Assembly (NCBI RefSeq): GCF_030586465.1
Contig: NZ_JAUQYP010000001.1
Location: forward strand, 2,429,005 to 2,463,274
DNA length: 34,270 nucleotides
From: Actinotalea lenta
Lineage (GTDB): Bacteria > Actinomycetota > Actinomycetes > Actinomycetales > Cellulomonadaceae
Direction: 5' to 3'
Made by a program: the position numbers and the translations under genes
Shown: one piece after another, positions 7,373 to 16,197 of the stretch
How the letters are laid out: every line of letters begins with the position of its first letter
Numbering within the stretch: the stretch's first letter is position 1
The notes under the pieces: generated by a model
What the model saw: the letters and a program-made list of their open reading frames with translations, nothing else
Told to the model about the DNA's origin: nothing
Databases searched by the model: none

Positions 7373-9496
7373 CTACGGCCCGGCGCCCGGCGCTCCCCCT
7401 GACCAGCCCTCGATGCGAATCCCCGGCGGTAGGTGCCCGACGTGTGCACCGTCCGGGTCCACGCCGATCGTCACCCGGGTGCCGGCGAGAGGCATGTCCG
7501 CGACCTCGAGCGGCAGGTAGCGCCACGGCACCACCGGGTCGATCCGGACCAGACCCTGCGGCACCGCCGGCTCCAGTCGCATGAGAGTGCGCACCAACGA
7601 CAAGGGAGCGGCCGACGCCCACGCCTGCGGCGAGCAGGATGTCGGGTACGGCACGGGGGTGGCGAACTCCTCACGGTCGAAGCCGCAGAACAGCTCCGGG
7701 AGCCGCCCGTCGAACGCGTCGGCGGCCTCGAGCACGCCGATGGCCACCCGCTGGGCTGCGTCGACGTGCCCGTAGCGCATCAGACCCGCGGCGAGCAGCG
7801 CGTTGTCGTGCGGCCACACGGAACCGTTGTGGTAGCTCACCGGGTTGTAGGCCGCCATGTCCGAGGCCAGGGTCCGCACTCCCCACCCGGTGAACATGCG
7901 CGCGCCCACGAGCTGCTCGGCGAGCGCCCCGGACCGTTCCGGCAGCACGATCCCCGACCAGAGGCAGTGTCCGGCGTTCGACGTCAGCGCGTCGATCGGA
8001 CGTTTGGCGCCGTCCAGCCCCAGAGCGAGGTAGCCCCGAGCCGGGAGCCAGAAGCGAGCGTCGAAGGCCTCTCGCAGCCGTGCCGCCCGCTCGTCCCAAC
8101 GACGCGCTCCGGCCGCGTCGCCCAGGACCGCGGCCATCTCGGACCGCGCCCGGAACGCGGCGTACACGTAGCCCTGCACCTCGCACAGCGCGATCGGCGG
8201 CTCCGCGGGCCGGCCGTCCGCGAAGGTGATCGCGTCGAACGAGTCCTTCCAGCCCTGGTGCAGCAGCCCGGCCGGTGTCGCACGGCAGTACTCCACGAAC
8301 CCGTCGCCGTCCCGGTCCCCTCGGTTCACCATCCAGTCCAGTGCCCGGTCCACGTGGGGAAGCAGCTCGGCCAGCAGCGCCTCGTCCAGCCCGAACCGCA
8401 CGAGCTCACCCACCGCCACGACGAACAGGGGCGTGGCATCCACGGAGCCGTAGTAGGCGCCCACGTCGCGCGCCCGGGCCCGCGGGCCGTGGCGCGTCTC
8501 GTGCGGGATCTTCCCCGGCTCCTCCTCGCTGCGCGGCTCGGTGCGGGTTCCCTGCAGTGCAGCGAGCGCCCGGACGGTGGACACCGCAAGACCCTGGTCG
8601 AGCACGAGCGCCATGAGGGACGTCAGGAGACTGTCGCGACCGAACAGGGCCATGTACCACGGCGCTCCGGCCGCCACGACGCCAACGTCCGGGTCGTCCG
8701 GGTCGGCGATCTGGAGGGCGCCGAGGTCCTCGACGCTGCGTTCCAGCGTGTGCGCAAGCCCCGGGTCCGCAGTCCCGATGGACGCGGTGGACGTCCGCCA
8801 GGAGCGCATCCGTGCCGCCGGCCAGGACTCGTGCACCGCGCTGCCGCACCGGTGGCTCGGGGACAGCGGCTGCCCGTCGATCACCGCGTCCGCCTCCAGG
8901 CCCACGCACACCTGCTCGCGCGGCCCCAGGGTGAGGGACCACGACAGGCCGTCCGGGCCGACGTACGCTCCCTGCCCGCTGACTCGCAGGGCGCGTCGTG
9001 GACGGTCGGGTGCCTGCAACCAGAGGCCGTCGGCGCGCACCGCACGCACCGCCACGGCCGCGGCGCGGGTCACGCCTTCCTTCACCTCGAACAGGTCGGC
9101 GAAGTCCGCGTCCACCCGCACCCTCACGGTGCAGGTGGTCGGGCGCGCCGCCAGGTTCCGCACCGTCACCTGGACGCACATACCTTCTCCGACCCTGCGG
9201 TCCACGAGGACCAGCAGGGGGCTGTCCGCCCGTCCTGGCGGCGGCGGGGTGCGCGCGACGTGCACAGCGCTGAAGCCGTCCTGGCCGGGCAGCACCGCCA
9301 GGGGCTGGATGCGGTGCCCGTCCACCTCGAGGGCCCAGCTCGACAGGATCCGCGTGTCCCGCACGTACAGGCCGGCCGCAGTGCCCGGCGCGATGTCCCC
9401 GGCGGCGTCGCTCAGGCAGAAGGTGGTGCCGTCGACCAAGGTCACGGCGTCGGCCACCAGCGGCGGGCCACCCTCGTACTCCCAACCGGCGGTCAT
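7373..9496 (-). CDS. Glycogen-debranching-like amylo-alpha-1,6-glucosidase (GDE_N_bis + (alpha/alpha)6 barrel)
   Basis: A 707-residue protein. Residues about 15-200 form the beta-rich N-terminal domain of bacterial debranching-like enzymes (LVDGTTFCLSDAAGDIAPGTAAGLYVRDTRILSSW). Residues about 240-690 form an (alpha/alpha)6 glycosidase barrel with the recognisable segments GAPWYMALFGRDSLLTSLMAL, GLLHQGWKDSFDAI and VSYHNGSVWPHDNALLAAGL. Family members act on alpha-glucans or glucosylglycerol-type substrates in the cytoplasm; exact specificity cannot be read here. No signal peptide. ATG 9496 lies 7 bp after the stop of the glycosyltransferase gene, so the two form an operon and probably work on the same glucan or compatible-solute pathway (inference). 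Confidence 0.85.
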   Translation of the reverse strand: MTAGWEYEGGPPLVADAVTLVDGTTFCLSDAAGDIAPGTAAGLYVRDTRILSSWALEVDGHRIQPLAVLPGQDGFSAVHVARTPPPPGRADSPLLVLVDRRVGEGMCVQVTVRNLAARPTTCTVRVRVDADFADLFEVKEGVTRAAAVAVRAVRADGLWLQAPDRPRRALRVSGQGAYVGPDGLSWSLTLGPREQVCVGLEADAVIDGQPLSPSHRCGSAVHESWPAARMRSWRTSTASIGTADPGLAHTLERSVEDLGALQIADPDDPDVGVVAAGAPWYMALFGRDSLLTSLMALVLDQGLAVSTVRALAALQGTRTEPRSEEEPGKIPHETRHGPRARARDVGAYYGSVDATPLFVVAVGELVRFGLDEALLAELLPHVDRALDWMVNRGDRDGDGFVEYCRATPAGLLHQGWKDSFDAITFADGRPAEPPIALCEVQGYVYAAFRARSEMAAVLGDAAGARRWDERAARLREAFDARFWLPARGYLALGLDGAKRPIDALTSNAGHCLWSGIVLPERSGALAEQLVGARMFTGWGVRTLASDMAAYNPVSYHNGSVWPHDNALLAAGLMRYGHVDAAQRVAIGVLEAADAFDGRLPELFCGFDREEFATPVPYPTSCSPQAWASAAPLSLVRTLMRLEPAVPQGLVRIDPVVPWRYLPLEVADMPLAGTRVTIGVDPDGAHVGHLPPGIRIEGWSGGAPGAGP

Positions 9497-9503
9497 GGCG
9501 CGC

Positions 9504-10550
9504 TCACGTCACCGCTCGAGCGCGGTGCCGCGCGGGGACCCCGAGCCTGACCTGCTCGTACACCCGCACGTAGTCCGCCACCATGCGCTGCATGGTGAAC
9601 CGGGCCTCGACGTCCGCACGGCAGGCCGCGCGGTCGAGCGTGCCGATGTGCCGTAGGGCGACCACGAGCTCGTCCTCGTCGTGGCACAGGAAGCCCGTCT
9701 CGCCGTGCCGGACGACCTCCGGCGCCGAACCGTAGGCCAGGGCGACGACCGGCGTGCCGGTCGCCAAGGCCTCGATCATCGCGAGCCCGAAAGGCTCGGG
9801 CCATCGGATCGGGTTGACCAGTGCGACCGCTCCCGCCAGCAGCGCCGCTCGCTGCGCCGCATCGACCTCCCCGAGGAACTCCACTCCGTCTCCGAGCAGC
9901 GGCAACACCTCGGTCTCGAAGTAGCCGACCTCGTCCGGTGCCCGCATCTTCGCGGCGATCCTCAGTGGCAGCCCCGCCGCGCGGGCCACCCGGGCCGCCC
10001 GGGCCGCCCCCTTGTCCGGCCCCATCCGGCCGAGGAACGCGAGGTACCCGCCCGAGCCGGACCCGATCGGCACGCCCCGGAGGTCGAGGCCGTGGTGGAT
10101 CACCCGCAGGACGGGCAGCTCCGGCGCGCTGCGACGCTGCGCGTAGGACACGGCAACCAAGGCCGCGTGGGCTGCGACCTGCCGGTACACGAGGCGGAGG
10201 TCCGCCGTGAAGGGGTTGTGGCACGTGGTCACGACGGGCATCGGCGCGCGGCCGGCGAAGACCAGCGGCCCGAGCAGCGAGTGGTCGTGCACCACGTCGA
10301 CGCCGTCGAGCTCTGCATAGGCGGCCACCACGTGCGCGGCTTCCGCGCTCGCTGCGCCCATCGGCTCCGCGGGTCGCTCGTACCAGAACGAGGTCGGGAC
10401 CGGACACCTCGAGCACCGCAGACTGAACAGCCGGACCTCGTGCCCGGCCTCCTGCAGGCCGCGGGCGAGGGTGTCCACGACGGCCTCGGTGCCCCCGTAG
10501 CGCTCGGGGGGGACCTCGACGAACGGGGGTGCGACAAGGCCGATGCGCAC
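9504..10550 (-). CDS. GT4-family glycosyltransferase
   Basis: A 348-residue GT-B glycosyltransferase. The N-terminal domain opens VRIGLVAPPFVEVPPERYGGTEAVVDTLARGLQEAGHEV, typical of GT4 acceptor-side folds. The C-terminal nucleotide-sugar domain has FLGRMGPDKGA and the PEPFGLAMIEALATGTPVVAL (E-x7-E) motif. Preferred start: GTG 10550, preceded by a GAGGCGGG sequence 11 bp beyond the universal-stress gene stop; an alternative ATG at 10583 would overlap that gene. Its stop is 7 bp from the debranching-like gene, so the pair is an operon. The sugar donor and acceptor are unknown; the pairing suggests alpha-glucan or glycoside synthesis and turnover. Confidence 0.85.
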   Translation of the reverse strand: MRIGLVAPPFVEVPPERYGGTEAVVDTLARGLQEAGHEVRLFSLRCSRCPVPTSFWYERPAEPMGAASAEAAHVVAAYAELDGVDVVHDHSLLGPLVFAGRAPMPVVTTCHNPFTADLRLVYRQVAAHAALVAVSYAQRRSAPELPVLRVIHHGLDLRGVPIGSGSGGYLAFLGRMGPDKGAARAARVARAAGLPLRIAAKMRAPDEVGYFETEVLPLLGDGVEFLGEVDAAQRAALLAGAVALVNPIRWPEPFGLAMIEALATGTPVVALAYGSAPEVVRHGETGFLCHDEDELVVALRHIGTLDRAACRADVEARFTMQRMVADYVRVYEQVRLGVPARHRARAVT

Positions 10551-10560
10551 GGGTCCCGCC

Positions 10561-11370
10561 TCAGGTGGATCCGGCCGCGGCACCGTGGGCCTCCCAGGCC
10601 AGGAGGTCCGTCGCGACCGAGGACGCGGGCACCAGCAGGACCGGGACGGGCGAGCCGGCGAGCAGATGGCGGACGGTCGCCGCGCGACGCCCGGAGAGAT
10701 CCTGCGCCCAGCCGACCACGACCAGCTCCGCGTCCTCGGCCAGGCACGCGTCCAGGATCACCGTGGCCGGGTCGCCATGGGTCACGTGCAGCCGGCGTGG
10801 GACCTCCGCTTCCTGGCGTCGCCCGGGGTGCGCGGTGCGCCCCAGACGCGCGGCGTGCGCCCGCACGAGGGGCAGCAGGTCCACGTCCTCGACCACGTGC
10901 ACGAGGACGACGTCCACACCGGCATCGACGAGAGTCGTGACGATCGGTTCCACCGCCGCAGCGGCCCGCGCCCTCCCGTCGAGCGGCACGACCGCCCGGC
11001 ACACGTGCCGACGATCCTGCGGGAACGACCCGGGAGGTACGGCAACCACAGGACCCGGGGCGCCGGCCAGGACGGCCCGAGCGACCCGCCCCGGACGCTG
11101 CCGGGCACCGCCGGCGCCGGACGTGCCGAGCACACCGAGCACCACGCCCGGTTCCGACATGGCCTGGTGGATCACCGCGTGCGGCGCACCCGGGCGATGC
11201 ACCAGCCGCAAGCCGGTCGCGGCCGCCTGAGCCCCCAGCCCGGGGTCGGGCTCGGCTGCCACGTGCAGGCCCTCCGGGCTCGCGCCGAGCACGTCGGCGA
11301 ACACCACGGCCGCACGCATCACCTCGGCCGCGACGGGGCTGGCGTCAACCGCCGCGAGAACCCGTCTCAC
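10561..11370 (-). CDS. Tandem universal stress protein (two Usp domains)
   Basis: A 269-residue protein made of two UspA-like domains. Domain 1 starts VRRVLAAVDASPVAAEVMRAAV and ends with GTSGAGG...LAGAPGPVVAVPPG; domain 2 has VEPIVTTLVDAGVDVVLVHVVEDVD and ends AELVVVGWAQDLSGRRAATVRHLLAGSPVPVLLVPA. The G-2x-G-9x-G(S/T) ATP loop is only partly kept in each half, so ATP binding is uncertain. Such tandem Usp proteins are commonly induced by hypoxia and other stress in actinobacteria. I chose GTG 11370, where the domain begins; an ATG at 11400 would add ten poorly fitting residues. A perfect CRP/FNR-like palindrome lies 37-50 bp upstream. Confidence 0.85.
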   Translation of the reverse strand: MRRVLAAVDASPVAAEVMRAAVVFADVLGASPEGLHVAAEPDPGLGAQAAATGLRLVHRPGAPHAVIHQAMSEPGVVLGVLGTSGAGGARQRPGRVARAVLAGAPGPVVAVPPGSFPQDRRHVCRAVVPLDGRARAAAAVEPIVTTLVDAGVDVVLVHVVEDVDLLPLVRAHAARLGRTAHPGRRQEAEVPRRLHVTHGDPATVILDACLAEDAELVVVGWAQDLSGRRAATVRHLLAGSPVPVLLVPASSVATDLLAWEAHGAAAGST

Positions 11371-11406
11371 GTCCCGACGGTACGTAGCACCGCAACGCAC
11401 CGGACA

Positions 11407-11420
11407 GTGACCTAGGTCAC
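11407..11420. promoter_or_regulatory. CRP/GlxR-type palindrome GTGACCTAGGTCAC
   Basis: A perfect 14-bp palindrome that matches the core GTGA-N6-TCAC of CRP/FNR-family sites; the centre CCTAGG carries the TA preferred by actinobacterial CRP/GlxR. It lies in the 66-bp gap between the LigD-polymerase gene stop and the universal stress gene start, 37-50 bp upstream of the latter, where it would overlap or adjoin the promoter. I found no second copy in the window. Whether it activates or represses cannot be told. Confidence 0.55.
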
Positions 11421-11436
11421 CACCCGGGCGTCCACG

Positions 11437-12342
11437 TCACTGCGCCCCGGCCAGCTCGTCCGCGCGACGGATCGCCGCTCCGAGGTCGCGCACCGGCGTC
11501 GCCCGCCGGTCCCACGGGTCCGCCCGCTGGCCGAGCCGGCGGAACACCGAACCGATCGTCACCCGCTGCGGGGCGAACCGTGACGACAGTGCCTCGTCCC
11601 AGTCCAGCGGCACCGCCACGGGAGCGCCGGGCAGGGCGCGCAACGAGTACGGTGCCACGGCGTGGTTGACCGGCGCGTTCCGCAGCACGTCGAGGAAGAG
11701 GTCTCCGCGGCGCGCGCTCTTGCGCTGCTCGAGCGTCACGCCGCCTTCGCGCGCCACCACCCGGGCGACCGACCGCGCGAACTGCTTGGTGGCGTCGAAG
11801 TCCACGTCCCGGTCCGCGACCGCGACCACCACGTGCAGGCCGCGCGAACCGGAGGACTTGACCCGCGCTTCCACGCCGACGTCCTGGAGCACGTCACGGA
11901 GTCGCGCCGCCGTGCGCCTGACCGGGCCGAGGTCCTCGTCGGCGGGGTCGAGGTCGAAGACGACCTCCACGGGACGCGCGGGTTCCTGCGCCGCCGCGAG
12001 CAGCGTGTGCAGCTCGATGGCCCCCTGGACGGCGACGTGCACCAGCCCGGCCGCGTCGGTGATCACCGGGTAGGTGGTGGTGCCGCCGTCCTGCGTGGCG
12101 ATCTCCACCCGGTCGATCCACTCCGGCGTCGACGCCGGGACGTTCTTCTGGAAGAAGCCCTGGCCACCGATCCCGTCCGGGAACCGTCGCAGCACCAGCG
12201 GCCGGCCTGCGACGTGCGGGAGCAGGCGGTCGGCGATCCGCTCGTAGTAGTCCACGACGTCGGACTTGGTGACACCCTCGAAGAACGGCTTGTCCGGGTG
12301 GCTCACCTCGATCCGGTGCCCGGCGACCGTCCGGGCGCTCAC
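11437..12342 (-). CDS. ligD (Pol domain): LigD-type NHEJ polymerase/primase domain as a stand-alone protein
   Basis: A 301-residue archaeo-eukaryotic-primase-type polymerase domain of bacterial NHEJ. Visible family segments are HPDKPFFEGVTKSDVVDYYERIADRLLPH, RRFPDGIGGQGFFQKNVP, the metal-binding DLD at 130-132 (VVFDLDPADED), KSSGSRGLHVVV and KSARRGDLFLDVLRNA. It fills and primes broken DNA ends, preferring ribonucleotides. The start is GTG 12342, overlapping the TGA of the ligase gene by GTGA with GGAGGGG upstream; longer frames read into the ligase gene. It is the last of three coupled genes that together carry the three LigD activities. Confidence 0.9.
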   Translation of the reverse strand: MSARTVAGHRIEVSHPDKPFFEGVTKSDVVDYYERIADRLLPHVAGRPLVLRRFPDGIGGQGFFQKNVPASTPEWIDRVEIATQDGGTTTYPVITDAAGLVHVAVQGAIELHTLLAAAQEPARPVEVVFDLDPADEDLGPVRRTAARLRDVLQDVGVEARVKSSGSRGLHVVVAVADRDVDFDATKQFARSVARVVAREGGVTLEQRKSARRGDLFLDVLRNAPVNHAVAPYSLRALPGAPVAVPLDWDEALSSRFAPQRVTIGSVFRRLGQRADPWDRRATPVRDLGAAIRRADELAGAQ

Positions 12343-13291
12343 GGGTGCCCCTCCGGCACCTCGCGGACGACGTCCTGCGCCCGCTTGTCCTCGCGCAGCC
12401 CGAGATAGCGGGGATGTCGCAGGCGTCCGCCCGAGGTCCACTCGGTGAAGGCGACCTGACAGACGAGGTCGGGGCGGACCCAGTGCGTTCCGGGACCGTC
12501 GGGCGCGTCAGTGAACGGTGAGGTCGGGCGCTCGCGGCCACCGAGCTCGTCGGACAGCTCCGTCAACGTCGCCTCGTCGAACCCCGTGCCCACCCTGCCC
12601 GCGTAGCGCAGCCCGTCCTGGCCCTGGTAGCCCAGCAGCAAGGCACCGATGCCCGTGCGGCTCCCCTGCGGCTCGGTGAACCCGCCGATCACGAGCTCCT
12701 GCTCGGCGACGCACTTGAGCTTGAGCCAGTCACGGCTGCGACCGGACCGGTAGGGGCGGTCCGCACGCTTGGCGATCAGCCCTTCCCACCCCCGGCGGCA
12801 CGCGTCGGCCAGCAGCTGTGGCCCGGCACCGTTGCGGTGGGCGCACAGGCGCAGCGGGTCGTCGAAGCGCAACGCGTCACGCGCGAGCTGCTTGCGTTCG
12901 CGCAAGGGACGCCCGCGACAGTCCTCACCGTCCAGGTGCAGGATGTCGAACACGTAGAAGGTCACGGCGACGCCGCTGGCGCGCGCCTCGTCCGGGTCGC
13001 GCAACCCGCTGCGCTGCTGCAGGCGCGAGAAGCTCGTCACCGACCCTTCGAACGCGACGACCTCGCCGTCCAGCACGAACCGGTCGCTGCGCTGCGCGGC
13101 CAGGGCGTCGACCACCTCGGGGTAGGTGCTCGACCGGTCGTGCCCGGACCGGGTGTACAGGCGCACGTCGCCGCCATCCCTGACGGCCTGCAACCGGACG
13201 CCGTCGAGCTTGCGCTCGAAGACCCACTCGTCACCCTCGACCGGGTCCTGCACGAGCGTGGCGAGCTGCGGCTGGACGAACTGCGGGCCGC

Positions 13292-13295
<4 letters not shown>
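12339..13295 (-). CDS. ligD (ligase domain): ATP-dependent DNA ligase, LigD-type
   Basis: A 318-residue ATP-dependent ligase. Nucleotidyl-transferase motif I is ERKLDGVR, with the adenylated lysine at 29. Motif IIIa is FYVFDILHLDG (about 113-123), motif IV EGLIAKR (171-177) and motif V DWLKLK (189-194). The C-terminal OB domain follows, with GYQGQDGLRYAGRVGTGF and HWVRPDLVCQVAFTEWT. It seals DNA ends during non-homologous end joining. GTG 13295 overlaps the stop of the phosphoesterase gene (GTGA) after a GGAGG, and its own stop overlaps the polymerase start. No Ku gene is present in the window. Confidence 0.92.
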
Positions 13296-13885
<590 letters not shown>

Positions 13886-14009
13886 CGCTCCTCCTCCGGT
13901 GGTCGGCACCCATCGTGAGCAGGCTCGAGGGACCCGCGCATCTCCAGCGGCCGCCGCGCGCATCACGTCGGCGGCCCGCAGACTGGACGAGGCCGACTCG
14001 AGGAGGGAC

Positions 14010-15398
14010 ATGCCCACCGAACGACCGCCCGCGATCCTTGTCCTGCACGGGGCACGCGGAGACCTCTCCCGCAGATTCGTCCTCCCGGCGCTCGCCGCCC
14101 TGGCCGAGGCGGATCTCCTGCCACCGGACTGGGCCCTGCTCGGAACAGGACGTTCCGACATGCCCGATGAGGACTTCGTCGAGATCGTCCGCGACACGCT
14201 CGCCGACCATCCCGCCCGTGAAGCAGTCGTCCGGCGGGCGCGGTTCACGGCCGATGTCACCCGCGACGAGCCCGGGGCGATGCCCGAGCTGCTCGACGAT
14301 CTCGCTGAGGAGCTCGGCGGCGCGCCGCACGTCGTGCACTACCTCGCTGTGCCACCGTCCGCCTTCGCCAGGACGACACGCGCCCTGGCGGCACACGGGT
14401 TGCACCGGGGGCCCGGCACGGTCCGCGTGGTGTACGAGAAGCCGTACGGGACGTCACCGGACTCGTTCGCGCAGCTCGACGCCGCGGTGCACGAGGTCCT
14501 GGACGAGGATCAGGTGTTCCGCATCGACCACTTCCTCGGCAAGGAGGCCACCCAGAACCTGCACGTGCTGCGCCTGGCCAACGAGCTGTTCGCCACCGTC
14601 TGGGACCGGGAGCACGTCGAGCAGGTCCAGATCGACGTGCCCGAGACCTTGGACGTCGCCGATCGTGCCGAGTTCTACGACGCCACCGGCGCCGCGCTGG
14701 ACATGCTCGTCACCCACCTGTTCCAGGTGCTCGCCGAGGTGGCGATGGAACCGCCGGACGTGCTGGACGCACAGCACCTCGCCGCCGCGCGGGAGGAGGT
14801 GCTGGCAGCCCTGCGTCCGATCGATCCCGCCGAGGTCGTCCTGGGACAGTTCGACGGGTACCGGGACCTCGACGCGGTCGCGGACGAGTCCGACACGGAC
14901 ACCTACGTCGCGGCCAGGGTCTGGGTGGACGACGACCGCTGGCGCGGCGTGCCCTTCCTGCTCCGCACGGGCAAGCGGATGGCTGCCGACGCGCAGCAGG
15001 TCACGCTCGTGCTCCGGCGCGGCCGCGACACGCTGCTGGGCGGCGAGGTCGCCCCGGGTAGGCTGACCGTGTCCCTTGCCGGCGACGGCGCCATCCAGCT
15101 CACCACCACCGTCAAGCGGCCCGGCCCGGTGCCTGCTCTGGCGCTCGGCACGGCGCGGCTGGACCTCGACGACGTGTCCGGCGGCGACCCCCTGCCCCCG
15201 TACGCGTCGTTGCTGGACGACGTGCTGCGCGGCGACCGCAGCCTGTTCCCCACCCCCGTAGCGCTCGAGCAGGCCTGGCGCGCGTTCGCCCCGGTCCTCG
15301 GCGACGACCGGCCCGCTCCGATCGTCTACCACCCCGACACCTGGGGCCCCGAAGAGGCCGACCGGCTCGCCGCACCGTCCGGCTGGGCCCTGCCCTGA
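14010..15398 (+). CDS. zwf: Glucose-6-phosphate 1-dehydrogenase
   Basis: A 462-residue G6PD. The N-terminal Rossmann fold has GARGDLSRRFVLPAL, a variant of the GxxGDLxxRK dinucleotide motif; EKPYG at 143-147 and the active-site RIDHFLGKE at 171-179 are intact. It oxidises glucose-6-phosphate to 6-phosphogluconolactone with NADP+ or NAD+, the first step of the oxidative pentose phosphate pathway. The start is ATG 14010 with AGGAGGG 3 nt upstream; an earlier in-frame ATG at 13899 is rejected for lack of a site and homology. At 462 residues it is somewhat shorter than the usual 480-510. It is not next to gnd, tal or opcA, so it may be a paralogue of a main-pathway enzyme. Confidence 0.9.
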   Translation: MPTERPPAILVLHGARGDLSRRFVLPALAALAEADLLPPDWALLGTGRSDMPDEDFVEIVRDTLADHPAREAVVRRARFTADVTRDEPGAMPELLDDLAEELGGAPHVVHYLAVPPSAFARTTRALAAHGLHRGPGTVRVVYEKPYGTSPDSFAQLDAAVHEVLDEDQVFRIDHFLGKEATQNLHVLRLANELFATVWDREHVEQVQIDVPETLDVADRAEFYDATGAALDMLVTHLFQVLAEVAMEPPDVLDAQHLAAAREEVLAALRPIDPAEVVLGQFDGYRDLDAVADESDTDTYVAARVWVDDDRWRGVPFLLRTGKRMAADAQQVTLVLRRGRDTLLGGEVAPGRLTVSLAGDGAIQLTTTVKRPGPVPALALGTARLDLDDVSGGDPLPPYASLLDDVLRGDRSLFPTPVALEQAWRAFAPVLGDDRPAPIVYHPDTWGPEEADRLAAPSGWALP

Positions 15399-15440
15399 CC
15401 AGCCGACGTCCACCGAACCCCACCCAGAACGGAAGATGCC

Positions 15441-16043
15441 ATGACCATCGCGCACGACCGCCCCCTCGCCGTCCGACTGATCCGCCGTCTGGAGGAGGAT
15501 GAGCGGCTCGAACGGCTCGCGAGTGCTTTAGGTCCGCTTGCCGACCTGGTCTCCAGCCCACCGTCGAGACGCTCCATGCTGCTCGGGGCCCCCACCGGGC
15601 ACGCGGCGCACCCCTTCCTGACGGACCTGCCCCTGGGGGCGTGGACCTCGGCGTCGATCCTGGACCTGGTCGGTGGACGCCAGGCCCGACCCGCCGCACG
15701 GACGCTCATCGGGGTCGGTGTCCTCGCCGCCGTGCCCGCCTCGGTCACAGGACTCGCGGAGTGGACCCACACCGACCCCGCATCGGGACGGGTCGGGGCC
15801 CTGCACGCCGCCGGCAACACCGTGGCACTGGCCCTGTTCGGGGCGTCCTGGCTGGCCCGTGGACACGGCCACCACCGCCGAGGAGTCGTGCTCGCGCTGG
15901 CCGGCGGTGGCCTCGCTGCCGCCGCCGGGTTCCTGGGCGGCCACCTGGCCGCTGCCCGCAACGTCACGAGCCGGGACGAGGAGTTCGCGTCGTCCCTGCC
16001 CGCCGACGCGGACCAGGAGCTCCGCGGCTCGATGCTCACCTGA
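15441..16043 (+). CDS. DUF2231-family membrane protein
   Basis: A 200-residue protein with a charged N-terminal helix (about residues 1-30) and four hydrophobic segments. The HPFLTDLPLGAWTSASILDLV stretch and the GLAEW motif are typical of DUF2231 proteins, whose function is unknown. The C-terminal tail (NVTSRDEEFASSLPADADQELRGS) is hydrophilic. GGAAG lies 4 nt before ATG 15441, 42 bp after the G6PD stop, so co-transcription with zwf is likely. Several His residues face the membrane boundaries (GHAAHP, WTHTDP, HGHHRR), which could bind heme or metal (inference only). Confidence 0.75.
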   Translation: MTIAHDRPLAVRLIRRLEEDERLERLASALGPLADLVSSPPSRRSMLLGAPTGHAAHPFLTDLPLGAWTSASILDLVGGRQARPAARTLIGVGVLAAVPASVTGLAEWTHTDPASGRVGALHAAGNTVALALFGASWLARGHGHHRRGVVLALAGGGLAAAAGFLGGHLAAARNVTSRDEEFASSLPADADQELRGSMLT

Positions 16044-16197
16044 CCTGCCCCTTCGCGTCCCGACAGGTGGATCTGCGGATCTGTGCCTACCGTGGAAGAA
16101 CGCAGCTGTACGAGGCGTCTGAGCTCGGCGCCCGCAGGCACCGCGTATCCCGGCCGGGATCCGCGCGGTGCGTCCGATCGACCCAGAGGAGGACGGC

